DNA of 16,742 bases from Zygnema cylindricum (Eukaryota > Streptophyta > Zygnematophyceae > Zygnematales > Zygnemataceae). Below, one piece after another: positions 1 to 9,889 of the stretch. The translations under genes and the position numbers were made by a program. The notes below the pieces were generated by a model. That model saw only the letters and a program-made list of their open reading frames with translations, ran no database searches and was not told where the DNA came from. The stretch spans positions 1 through 16,742 of the forward strand of contig JBBHKE010000419.1 in NCBI GenBank assembly GCA_037447655.1, in the 5' to 3' direction. Within the stretch, counting starts at the first letter, position 1, and each line of letters begins with the position of its first letter.

Positions 1-410
1 GGTTAGTGAACATGACATATGAAGTGCTGACAAAAGTAACCGAACTTTTGAAGCCATAATAGTTTGCGGGAGAGAAGTTGACTTTGCAAACTTGGCCAAC
101 TTTTAGCGAAGTTGGGGAGTTTACTATTTTGACCTTTATTGGTGTAACTATATCAAAGTGCAAATCAAGTTACAGGTGGCATCAGTTCAACAAGGTCATT
201 ATTAGGAGCCCCAATCATACAAAAATAGTTTAATCAAAGCTTGTGGAGAATGTGTGTACGGTCGAAAAAAAACAATGCCCGAAAAAGTTTCCATATTTGA
301 CAAAATGACAAAGAATCGTCTTTAAATATGGGTCAGTGTGCGATCGTTATCAAAAATATAATTAGAACTAGCGAGGCAATTTAGAAAAAGGCTCCTAGAT
401 TGGAAGGTAA
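1..410. other. Intergenic DNA, no gene recognised
   Basis: AT-rich sequence with stop codons in every frame and no recognisable gene, RNA or repeat boundary. It lies upstream of the copia relic on the same strand and may be further eroded retroelement sequence, but I can align nothing in it to a known domain. Confidence 0.5.
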
Positions 411-534
411 AAGATAAGTGGATTGAAGCAACTGATGATGGATTTGCATATGTAATACGAGCTCAAACATAGCTTAATAAGGTTAAAAGGATATCAAAGG
501 TATACACAATGATGAAACTTTTTCACCTGTAGTG
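411..534 (+). pseudogene. Ty1/copia reverse-transcriptase relic
   Basis: The stretch 499-534 reads GIHNDETFSPVV in one frame. This matches the very conserved start of the Ty1/copia reverse-transcriptase domain (consensus form G-I/V-D/H-Y-x-E-T-F-S-P-V). Upstream, in shifted frames, are weak traces of the KW...DG...Y-x-A-R-x...KGY pattern that normally precedes it in the polyprotein. The reading is broken by frameshifts and an in-frame stop near 470, and the similarity stops abruptly after 534. It is a dead fragment of about 120 bp, with no visible LTRs, integrase or RNase H. Seen: the 12-residue match. Known: the motif is diagnostic of copia RT. Inferred: the degraded upstream part. Confidence 0.6.
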
Positions 535-2606
535 GACTTTTCACTTGTTGGAGAAAACAAAAATAGGGAAAACAGATAGTGAGAAAGCAAAAAGTGAGGG
601 AGAGCGCATCTCACGAGTGGAGTGACAACAGGTGTTAGAAACCCTAAAATCACTCTAAATTCCCCCAAAAAACTAGTAAAACATTTTTTCCTGTGGGAGA
701 CGCTGCGACAGATGGCGTAGGCGGAAGCGCAGGAGCGTTGCCCGCCACAGGTTAGTGTCTCCGCCTCCTCGATCATAAGTTTCCGAACAACTAGCTCAAC
801 AATGGCACGGAAAAGCGCCACGTGGCAAGTCTTGTGGCCGCACGTTGGCGATCTTGGTTTGAGACACTACACGAAGACTATAGAAGACGAGTCTGTCGAT
901 AGTAGTGCAAGAAATGACGTTGGACACATGTGACAAAAAGATCGAAATTTGCCGAAGAGCTGGTGCCATTATAGAGGAAACTACTGTATAAGTGGAAAAG
1001 CTGCAATGATAGTGGAAAAAAGAGACATGTGGAAGCAATGGTAGAGGTGAAAAACAATTTCCAAAATCTGGTAGTTTGTGAAGCTTCAAAGTGTAGGGCA
1101 AAAATTGGTATTGTGTTTTGAGTCGAGTGCCGATAATCAATGTATCCGTTTTTAAACTTATTGAACATTTGGATATCGTTTTTGAATATCGGTAAGGCCA
1201 CTAACGTGACAGAAAAACAATATACGAATTGGGCGATCGTGGGAATCTATCCCATGACCTCCGTACATCGGTCAATAAATGATATTCAAAATATTTTCAA
1301 AAGCCTTGCCTCCGGAATACTTTCATACTCTTTTCGTACTTCACTTGGACGGACCCTTGTCCCAATGTTTTTGATGGTCCCGGAGCGATACATCGCGACT
1401 CCCCACCGCTCAATATTTTCATAAATATCGATATTGAAAATATCGTGATGTTTAAATACCTGGTACACAACATTAACAACAAAAAAGTACAACACCATCC
1501 GAGAATTTCGATATATACACGTGTAAGGGAAGTGTCTAATTCAATTTTAGTTGCTAAACTGTTACTATTCATACTTTTATAGTCCCGCCTTCTAATTAGG
1601 TACAATACCGTAACTAGCAAGGGGGAAATGATTGTCCAGTGAACGGCTTTCGAGCTACCTCATATTAACTTTCCGGTTGTCATATAAGAATCGACAATCT
1701 AATGCTACAAAAATTTATCGGTTGTCGGATTATGAAAATTGTCAAGAGGCGTCAATACAATAAATGTGGGAATGCTTATGGCGTCACATTGCATTATAAT
1801 TGATGTGTTTTATGCACCCTAGACAAAAACCAGGGCTCAAATGTTTGGCCATGTCTTTAAAACGATGTGGCGATCAAATGTCTTACAATCGAACTTGACG
1901 AACTTTCAATCTGAACGAGATCGAGATCAAATTATGAACGAAGTATTTTGATTTTTATATCATTTAATACATAAGTAACACACTCCAACGGTTATTCAGT
2001 CTATATTTTTTTGTGGTCTTCTTCCTTGGGTTAGGCAGTGTTGCCAAGTGCCAAAGTAGGATTTATTATCTGTCATTTTTCTCAACAACTTAATAATGTA
2101 AGTGAAAAAAACGAGAGTACAATTTGCTTAAGCTTCAAACTTACAATGTACTACTGTGGATGTTGTTGTCTTGTGTTTTTTTATCCACGACCACGTCATG
2201 CCACGTCAGCTTCAAACGTTGGGTATAAATCATTTTTTTTCCATGAAGACTCCAAAACCGATATACCGAGCCAATAAACGATTATTAGTAGGTCTAGAAA
2301 AGGTACATATTGGTTACCGCCGAATGGCTACCGAAACATAACACTACTAAAAATCAACTCGCGAGGTGGTTTTAAATTAAATTTTTTGATGGGTTGGGTT
2401 AGCCTGTGGGTCGCAAAGAGGAAAACACCAAAATAAGCACAGAAGATGAAAAAAATGGAATGCCTTAAAAGTATCTAGATGACGTCCGCTGTACTCAATT
2501 ATCGTAAGGCAAAAGATTTTCTCGTTGTTGGCTGATTTTTTTCACCAAAACGGTAAAAAAACACGACACTTTAACACATGGGCACATACCATAAGACTAG
2601 ACTTTC
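535..2606. other. Intergenic DNA, no supported gene
   Basis: About 2 kb of AT-rich sequence with only short, unconvincing open frames. A more GC-rich patch at about 690-765 holds the complementary 7-mers CCTGTGG (690-696) and CCACAGG (745-751), but no recognised product. Around 1410-1445 there is a CGATATT/AATATCG-rich patch with small palindromes, similar in flavour to the segment at 6941-7337. I see no promoter, tRNA or transposon ends that I can defend. Confidence 0.5.
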
Positions 2607-3896
2607 ATACTATAAACCTCCGTGCCGATATATTTATAGAAGCCTACAAATAAACGTACATGCCAATATATTTTTTAGAAGCCTGCATATAAACCTTCGT
2701 GCTATTTTATAGAAGCCTGCATATAAACGTTCGAGCCAATATATTTTATAGAAGCCTGCATATAAACGTTCGTGCCAATATATTTTATAGAAGCCTGCAT
2801 ATAATTTTTTGTGCCAATACTTTTTTTAGAAGCTTGCATATAAACGTTCGTGCTAATATATTTTATAGAAGCATGCATATAAACGTACGTGCCAAAATAT
2901 TTTTATAAAAGCATACAAAAGAACGTCTGTGCCAATATATTTTATAGAAGCCTGCATATAAACGTTCGTGCCAATATATTTTACAGAAGCCTACATATAA
3001 ACGTTTGTGCCAATATATTTTATAAAAGCATGCATATAAACGTCCGTGCCAATATATTTTATAGAAGCCTGCATATAAACATTTGTGCCAATATATTTTA
3101 TAGAAGCCTGCATATAAACGTTCGTGCCAATATATTTCACAAAAGCTTGCATATAAATATACATGCCAATATATTTTACGAAAGCTTGCATATAAACGTC
3201 TGTGCCAGTATATTTTATTCAAGCCTGCATATAAACGTGAGTGCCAGTATATTTTATAGAAGCCAGCATTTTAACATGCGTGCTAATATATTTTATAGAA
3301 GCTTTTGAATATAAACGTGCGTGCCAATATATTTTCTAGAAGCATGCATATAAACGTGCGTGCAAATATATTTTATAGAAGCATGCATGTAAAGGTTCGT
3401 GCCAATATATTTTATAAAAGCCTACATATAAAAGTCTGTGCCAATAAATTTTATAGAAGATTACATATAAACGTTCTTGCAAATATATTGTATAGAAGCC
3501 TGCATATAAGTGTGCGTGCCAATGCATTTTATAGAGCCTACATATAAACGTTCGTGCCAATATATTTTACAGAAGCCTACATATAAACGTTCATGCCAAT
3601 ATTTTTTAGAGAAGTCTGCATATAAACACCCGTACCAATACATTTTATAGAAGCATGCATATAAAAGTCCGTGCCAATATATTTTATTGAAAACTGCATA
3701 TAAATGTCCGTGCCAATATCTTTTATTGAAGCATGCATATAAACGTTCTTGCCAATATATTTTATAGAAGCTTGCATATAAACGTTCGTGCCAATATATT
3801 TTATAGAAGTCTGCATATAAACGTTCGTGCGAGTATATTTTATACAAGCGTGCATGTAAATGTCCGTGCCAATATATTTTATAGAAGCCTGCATAT

Positions 3897-4135
3897 AAAT
3901 GTCCGTGCAAATATAACTTTATAGAAGCCTGCATATAAACTTTCGTGCCAATATATTTTGTAGAAGCTTGCATATAAACGCTGTGCCAATATATTTGATA
4001 AAAACCTGCATATAAACGTCCGTGCCGAAATATTTCTATAGAAGCCTGCATATAAACGTTCGCGCCAATATATTTTATAGAAGCCTGCATATAAACGATC
4101 GTGCCAATAAACGTTCGTGCCAATATATTGTATAG
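3897..4135. repeat. Block within the 39-bp array, first copy
   Basis: This block carries three rare variants in order: a lengthened AACTTTATAG junction (3915), a GCCGAAATATTTCTAT unit (about 4025), and a 55-bp unit with an internal 16-bp duplication (AAACGATCGTGCCAAT followed by AAACGTTCGTGCCAAT, from about 4093). The same three variants recur in the same order at 4343-4504, so the two blocks descend from one duplication inside the array. Confidence 0.8.
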
Positions 4136-4342
4136 AAGCCTGAATATAAACGTCCATGCCAACATATTTTATTAAAGCTTGCATTGAAACGTTCGTGCCA
4201 ATATATTTTATAAAAGCGTGCATATAAACGTCCGTGCCAATATGTTTTATAGAAAACTGCATATAAACATCCGTGCTAATATATTTTATAGAAACTTGCA
4301 TATAAAAGTGCGTGCCAATATATATTATAGAAGCTTGCATAA

Positions 4343-4504
4343 AAATGTCCGTGCAAGTATAACTTTATAGAAGCCTGCATATAAACGTTCGTGCCGAAAT
4401 ATTTCTATAAAAGCCTGCATATAAACGTTCGTGCCAATATATTTTTTAGAAGCCTGCATATAAACGATCGTGCCAATAAACGTTCGTGCCAATATATTTT
4501 ATAG
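4343..4504. repeat. Block within the 39-bp array, second copy
   Basis: Partner of the block at 3897-4135, with the AACTTTATAG junction at 4361 and the 16-bp internal duplication starting at about 4462. The offset is 446 bp at the first marker and 369 bp at the last, so this copy is shorter by 77 bp. That is about two 39-bp units (the first copy also holds one unit that is 2 bp short). Confidence 0.8.
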
Positions 4505-6274
4505 AAGCATTCATATAAACGTTCGTGCCAAAATATATTTATTGAAGCCTGCATATGACGTTCGTGCCAATATATTTTATTGAAGATTGCGTATAAACAT
4601 GCGTCCCAATATATTTTCTAGAAACCTGCATATAAACGTCCGTGCCAATATATTTTATAGAAGCGTGCATATAAACGTACGTGCCAATATATTTTATAGA
4701 AACCGGTTTATAAACGTCCGTGCCAATATATGTTATAGAAGCATGAATATAAACCTCCTTGCCAATATATTTTATGGAAGCCTGCATATAAACGTTCGTG
4801 CCAATATATTTTATAGAAGTGTGCATATAAACGTCCTTGCCCATATATTTTATGGAAGCCTGCATATAAACGTCCGTGCCAATATATTTGATAGAAGCCT
4901 ACATATAAACGTTCGTGCCAAAATACTTTTTAGAAGCGGGCTTATAAACATTCGTGCGAATATATTTTGTATAGGCTTGCATGTAAACGTCCGTGCAAAT
5001 AAATTTTATGGAAGCCTGCATATAAACGTCCGTGCCAATATATTTGATAGAAGCCTACATATAAACGTTCGTACCAATATACTTTTTAGAAGCCTGCATA
5101 TAAACGTCCGTGCCAATAAATTTTATAGAAACGTGCATATCAACGTCCGTGCCAATTTATTTTATAGAAGTCAGCATATTAACGTCCGTGCCAATATATT
5201 TTATAGAAGCGTGCATATAAACGTCCGTGCCAATATATTTTGTAGAAGCCTGCATATAAACGTTCGTGCCAATATATTTTATAGAAGCGTGCATATAAAC
5301 GTCCGTGCCAATATATTTTATAGAAGCCTGCATATAAACGTCCGTGCCAATATATTTTATAGAAGCCTGCATATAAACGTCCGTGCCAATATATTTTATA
5401 GAAGCCTGCATATAAACGTCCGTGCCAATATATTTGATAGTAGCTTGCATATAAACGATGTGCCAATGTATTTTTTTGGAGCCTACATATAAACGTCCGT
5501 GCCAATATATTTGATAAAAGCCTGCATATAAACTTTCGTGCCAATATATTTTGCAGAAGCTTGCATATAAATGTTCGTGCCAATATATTTTATTGAAGCA
5601 TGCATATAAACGTTCGTGCCAAAATGTTTTTATAGAAGCATGCAAAATAAATGTCTGTGCCAATATATTTTATAGAAACCTGCATATAACAGTTCGTGCC
5701 AATATATTTTACATAAGCCTACATATAAACGTTTGTGCCAAAATATTTTAAGGAGATTGCATATAAATGTTGGTGCCAATATATTTTATAGAAGCGTGCC
5801 TATAAACGTTCATGCCAATATGTTTTATAGAAGCAAGCATATGAACATCCCTGCCAATATATTTTATAGAAGCCTGCATCTAAAGGTCGGTGCCAATATA
5901 TTTGATAGAAGCCTTCATTTAAATTTTGTGCCAATATATTTTATAGACGCTTGCATGTAATCGACATTGCCAATATATTTTATAGAAGCTTGCATATAAA
6001 CGTTCGTGCGAATATATTTTGTATAAGCTTGCATATAAACGTCCGTGCCAATTTATTTTATAGAAGCCTGCATATAAACGTTCTTGTTAGTATATTTGAT
6101 AGTAGCCTGCATATAAACGTTCGTAACAATATATTTTTTAGAAGCCTGCATATAAACGTTCATGCCGATATATTTTATAGAAGCTTGCATATAAACGTTC
6201 GTGCCAATATATTTTGTAGAAACCTGTATATAAACGACCGAGCCAATATATTTTATAAAAGCATGCATATTAAT

Positions 6275-6302
6275 GCTTCTATAAAATATATTTTATAGAA
6301 GC
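6275..6302. repeat. Perfect 28-bp palindrome inside the array
   Basis: The half-site GCTTCTATAAAATA (6275-6288) is followed directly by its exact reverse complement (6289-6302). The right half is the normal array sequence, and the left half is the same part of the unit inverted. I found no other orientation switch of this kind in the array. Confidence 0.95.
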
Positions 6303-6698
6303 TTGCATGTAAACGTTTGTGCCAATATATTTGATAGAAGCCTGCATAAAAACATTCGTGCCAACATATTTTGTAGAACCCTGCATATAAACGTCCGTGC
6401 CAATATTTTGATATAAGCCTGCATATAAACGTACGTGCCAATATATTTTATAGAAGCCTACATATAAACGTTCGTGCCAATATATTTTATAAAACCCGAA
6501 TATAAACGTCCGTGCTAATATATTTTATAGAAGCATGCATATAAACGTCCGTGCCAACATATTTTCTAGAAGCTTGCATATAAACGTTCGTGCCAATATA
6601 TTTTGTAGAAGCCTGCATATAAACGTCCGTGCCAATATATTTTCTAGAAGCCTGCATATTAACGTCCGTGCCAATATATTTTGTAGAAGCATGCATAA

Positions 6699-6940
6699 GG
6701 TCACTGGCAATAAAAAGCCTTCACTTGCGTGTTTATTGGAACCACACAACCTTTTGTGTAGACGTTAAAGATTCTTTAAGCGGAAAGTCTGAATAAAATT
6801 TTGTATAGGCAGAGCCGTTGAGGTAGCTTAAGATTTGGAAAAGCGTACGCAAATGTTAGATTTGTATGTGCGAATATCAGATTATTACGTGCGTATTATA
6901 TTCTTGTAGGAACTTTACTACAGTGTTTTAAAACCCAAAA
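6699..6940. other. Unique spacer after the array
   Basis: The 39-bp periodicity stops at 6698 and AT-rich single-copy-looking sequence follows. No gene, RNA or transposon end is recognised. Confidence 0.5.
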
Positions 6941-7337
6941 TTTTAGTGTTGGGTATCGGGTAGTTTCATATCGTGATATCTTCGATTTTCGATATATCGA
7001 ATATCGATCGAGCAAAGTCCTCGGTATATCGTACCGCGATCAACATTAATTATCGGGTTATATATCGCAAAAAAGGGTTTCTGTACATATACCGTACAGA
7101 TAAGTAACGGTAATCCGTACGCAATATCGTACGGACCCCCCCCCACCCCCCCTCCCCCAAACTGAGCGCCCGCCACGGGGGGGGGTGGGGGGGGGGAATT
7201 TTGAAAAAAAAAATCGGAAAAAAAAAATATTCGGATATTTAGCTTCTCCGTACATGGTCTCGATATATCGATTATCGGTTACCTAAATTCGATATATATC
7301 GAATATCGGCAATAGGTCCTTGTTTTTTAGTGTTGGG
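6941..7337. mobile_element. CGATAT-rich insertion-like segment with 13-bp direct flanks
   Basis: The 13-mer TTTTAGTGTTGGG occurs at 6941-6953 and again at 7325-7337. Between them lie about 370 bp rich in CGATAT/ATATCG words (for example CGATATATCGAATATCG near 6981 and near 7290) with a G/C homopolymer pair in the middle. The direct repeats could be a target-site duplication around an insertion, or terminal sequence of the element itself. No terminal inverted repeats, coding sequence or poly(A) tail were found, so its class is unknown. The insertion reading is inference. Confidence 0.45.
7136..7196. repeat. Complementary poly-C / poly-G hairpin
   Basis: A C-tract at 7136-7158 (C9, A, C7, T, C5) is followed 18 bases later by a G-tract at 7177-7196 (G9, T, G10). 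The single A and the single T fall opposite each other, so C9-A-C7 pairs with the G-tract to give a stem of about 17 bp. Either strand could also form a G-quadruplex (G strand) or i-motif (C strand). Homopolymer lengths here are prone to sequencing error. Confidence 0.85.
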
Positions 7338-7787
7338 CCACGAAGGTCGGTGGATGGCAAAAGGAGCGCCAAAGAATATCCTCCGTCAAAGATTTTCTCG
7401 AGGATTTCGGTGGACTCGCATTAGCGGATCCACCCTGGCGGAATGCTCATGGCCAATAACACGTGTAGACACCTGATCGCGCTTTCAAATTGGATATTTT
7501 ACTCGCGTGTTTCAAAGTGGATATTTAGCTCTTTTTCACGTGGACCAATTATAGACGTACAGTGTGCGCCTAGTGTCCCCTATGAGGACATTTGCCACAC
7601 AATGGATGGTTTGAGCCATTCCGTCGCGGATTCTAAAACTTAACATCCGACGGTCGTGGTTTACACCCATAGCCTTGGAAAATCCAGAAACACCTTGTAG
7701 TAAAAATGATTCTCTCCCCCAAAAATAAGGTACGATACTGTACGAAACGTACAGCATTTTGTAAACAGCCTCAATTTTTCGCTACAG
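7338..7787. other. Intergenic DNA, no gene recognised
   Basis: Moderate GC with scattered small inverted repeats (for example GGTGGA and TCCACC around 7409-7434). It has no long open frame and no RNA gene that I recognise. Confidence 0.5.
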
Positions 7788-8010
7788 TACACCGCCAATC
7801 GTTATTAGCGTGTAAGCTTTTTTAGCGTATACGAATAATTAGCGTGGTTTACGCTAATTGGGAATTTGAATTTTTTTGAAGTAATCGTCTATTCTAATTA
7901 GGAATTAGGGTTATTTTAAAATAGTGTGGATAATTCTATTTGAGAATAAATAAAAAAGAAAAAGCGGGACGGAATTAGCGTGCACAACGCTAATAACGAT
8001 TGGCGGTGTA
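7788..8010. mobile_element. MITE-like element A, perfect 23-bp TIRs
   Basis: The left end (7788-7810, beginning TACACCGCCAATCG) and the right end (7988-8010, ending CGATTGGCGGTGTA) are exact 23-bp reverse complements. The element is 223 bp, AT-rich and has no coding capacity. The terminal TA may be a duplicated TA target, in which case the element proper begins CACCG. A 9-bp stem (AATTAGCGT at 7837-7845 with ACGCTAATT at 7851-7859) repeats the ATTAGCG core of the terminus internally. The interior does not match the interior of elements B to G, although the ends do. It is a non-autonomous DNA transposon, probably young because the ends are identical. Confidence 0.85.
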
Positions 8011-9116
8011 GTGGATGTCCCGCCTCACTGAAACTCGAGTATCGAAAACTATGCGTCGTGCCACGTGTACCTACTTTTCCAATCCGCGTTCGCTCTAATT
8101 TTTGGGCTATCTGTTCGATTTATATCCGTTCATATCGCCACGTCAATTCATTCAAGGTCTGTATGATCAATTCGCGACCATATATTACAGTAGATTTATT
8201 TTTGTTTGATTCTTGCGTGACGTGTCCTACCACCCGCCACTTCTTTTCATTGTAAAGAAAAATCATGTAGCCTATCGTACCTTTACGAAACAAATCGTAC
8301 ATTCAAAAAGGATAGGCGCCCCTAAACGACAAAGCAAAGAGAGGCGTTTTAAAACAACCGTATAGTAAAAAAAGTATTGTACGCATTCAATTAATAAAAT
8401 AGGTTAGCTCCGTATTTTATTCCGGAAAACAGTATTTTAAGATTGCAAACTTAAATAAGAGGTAACATGAATATCAACAGAATAAAAGGATTGAAAATTC
8501 GATCAAGAGGCACGCCTTCGTAGTTTTTTTGTTTAAAAAAACTAAAAAAAATGTTTAAAAAAGTGTAGTCATTATTGCAAAAATTGCGATGGCAAAACCA
8601 TCTGTGTACAAAAGAGGTAAAACTGGAAAAAACATTTGGAGACTACAAGAGTCACAAGAAAGTCATCTACGCCTAAAAAATGAAACGAAATAGAACAATA
8701 CTAACAGGGAATTGATCATGGAAGTGACTATCTTGGAAGCGCACGGTCACTTACGTCACCTTGTCAAAGATTGTACGTTTAAAGTTCACTTAAGTACACA
8801 TTGGTACAAGTAAAGTACCGCTGCGTTTAAGTTTGACGGTTAATCACATAAACAGCCTTGACTTTCAAAATATCACAACAACCGGTTCAAATTTTGCCGC
8901 GCTTGCGAACGTCGACCGTCATAGTAAAATCGATCGTAACGCTCATTCAAATGGTCGAATGGGATTGTGCGATGCTAGATAGATTGGCCAATCAACGAAA
9001 GATCCATATAAATCAACCTCCCCCCCCTCCCCCCTCTCTACCCATGTTTTTAAATATTATTCTAATCTAATTGACTTGGGGATGGGGGTATCAACGATCA
9101 AGGTTTCTACCTGAGT
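8011..9116. other. Intergenic DNA, no supported gene
   Basis: AT-rich, with A- and T-runs near 8525-8560 and a short C-rich tract at about 9018-9034. Four GTAC words fall in 46 bp at 8773-8818. I see no convincing coding sequence, RNA gene or transposon end. Confidence 0.5.
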
Positions 9117-9372
9117 TATAGCGTGTATGGTTATTAGCGTTGATTTTTCCGTAACTTAAATCAACTTTTCTCATGCACACTTCTCGGATTCTTCTTCTTC
9201 TTCTTCTCTTCTTCTTCTCCTTCTACTTGTCTTCTTTTTGTTTTCGATGGAAAGACGAGATTCTTAGCTTCCGATTGACAGTTTCCAAAACTGATATAGG
9301 GCACGTGTAGACCGAGAATAGTTGAACGATAAAAACTTTAAAACATTATCGGTAGTAACAATACACGTTGTA
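9117..9372. mobile_element. MITE-like element G, decayed, with CTT insertion
   Basis: The left end reads TATAGCGTGTATGGTTATTA and aligns base for base over 23 positions, with several mismatches, to the TACACCGTGAATCGTTATTA ends of the elements at 15012-16580. The right end (to 9372) finishes ACACGTTGTA. The interior keeps the family motif (GATTCTTAGCTTCCGATTGACAG) in the same orientation as elements E and F. Its 256-bp length exceeds the usual 220 bp because a CTT microsatellite has grown inside it. Confidence 0.65.
9190..9237. repeat. (CTT)n microsatellite
   Basis: A CTT-rich run with small interruptions, lying inside the decayed element G and explaining most of its extra length. Confidence 0.9.
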
Positions 9373-9599
9373 CTTTACAATATTACTTGGGAACAATGTA
9401 AGCCTCAGGTATTACAGAAATGAAGAAATTTCTTATCTTCTTACTGCAATTCGTGGAAATTTGAATATGCTAAAGGAGATATTCAAACTCTTGTTACCAA
9501 AGCATAAAATAGGCTTTTCCATCTCGGTGTGAATTGGAGTTTTCTTATGGTTTTCTGGGGTTTTAAAGTTTTTTTAGGTTATTTTGGGTTTTTACAGGT

Positions 9600-9618
9600 T
9601 TTTAGGGTTTCTGTTAAG
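9600..9618 (+). promoter_or_regulatory. Possible 5' leader with telo-box and splice donor
   Basis: TTTAGGGTTTC (9601-9611) is a telo-box of the kind common in plant 5' leaders. It is followed at once by AAG|GTAATTT (donor GT at 9619-9620). A matching acceptor, CTATTTTCAG, ends at 10046, which would give a 428-bp leader intron before the start codon at 10137. This is inference from splice-site shape only. The alternative is transcription starting at the CT tract with no leader intron. Confidence 0.3.
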
Positions 9619-9889
9619 GTAATTTGTAGTGTAGAGTGATGTTTTGCTGAGACAAGTATACCTGAAATTGTAAAATTGTGGTATTAGCACATGTAAGGGA
9701 GTGGCCTGAAATCGTCCACGTCGCTCTGCCCTATATTAATGTTGTTGATATATATATATACGAATAATTCCTTTACGCGAATAGTGATGGGCAGTGTAGC
9801 CTCCTGATAACCCAAAAAAAAAGGATTGAGTTAGCAAAACATGTGTGATTTTTGTAACATGTTCTCATCGTTTAGTGTTTGGCAAAGTC

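Larger units (their letters stand above)
2607..6698. repeat. 39-bp minisatellite array, about 105 units
   Basis: A head-to-tail tandem array. The common unit reads, in part, GCATATAAACG, then T/C-CGTGCCAATATATTTTAT, then AGAAGCCT, and is 39 bp long. The 4.1-kb span divided by 39 gives about 105 units. Units are diverged: frequent changes are C/T in the AACGT(C/T)CG position, C/T/A/G in the GCCTGC position, and TTATAG to TTGTAG, TTGATAG or TTCTAG. Several units carry small indels. The most uniform part is about 5200-5430, where several consecutive units are identical. Because 39 is a multiple of three, open frames arise on both strands (13-residue period INVRANIFYRSLH on +), but indels move the frame along the array. 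I call it non-coding satellite DNA. The flanks at 2607 and 6698 show no obvious target duplication. Confidence 0.97.

Noticed and set aside
601-660. Telomere-like AAACCCTAAA near 650
   Set aside because: A single isolated heptamer copy is not a telomeric array.
483-821. Minus-strand 112-codon open frame over a GC-richer patch
   Set aside because: No recognised domain. The second half is Ser/Leu/Phe low complexity from CT-rich DNA, and it overlaps the copia relic. A short real exon (about 690-800) cannot be excluded, but I have no positive evidence.
3461-5663. Minus-strand repeat proteins rich in Tyr/Trp/His (YWHERLYAGFYKI-like)
   Set aside because: They are the complementary-strand shadow of the satellite, with the same indel breaks.
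2699-6298. A single long repeat protein encoded by the 39-bp array
   Set aside because: The + strand open segments lie in different frames (indels in many units), minus frames are equally open, and no promoter or start context is consistent. Open frames follow trivially from a unit of 39 lacking stops.
2607-6698. CRISPR array
   Set aside because: No unique spacers alternate with fixed repeats. The whole 39-bp unit is repeated and diverged, and the context is eukaryotic.
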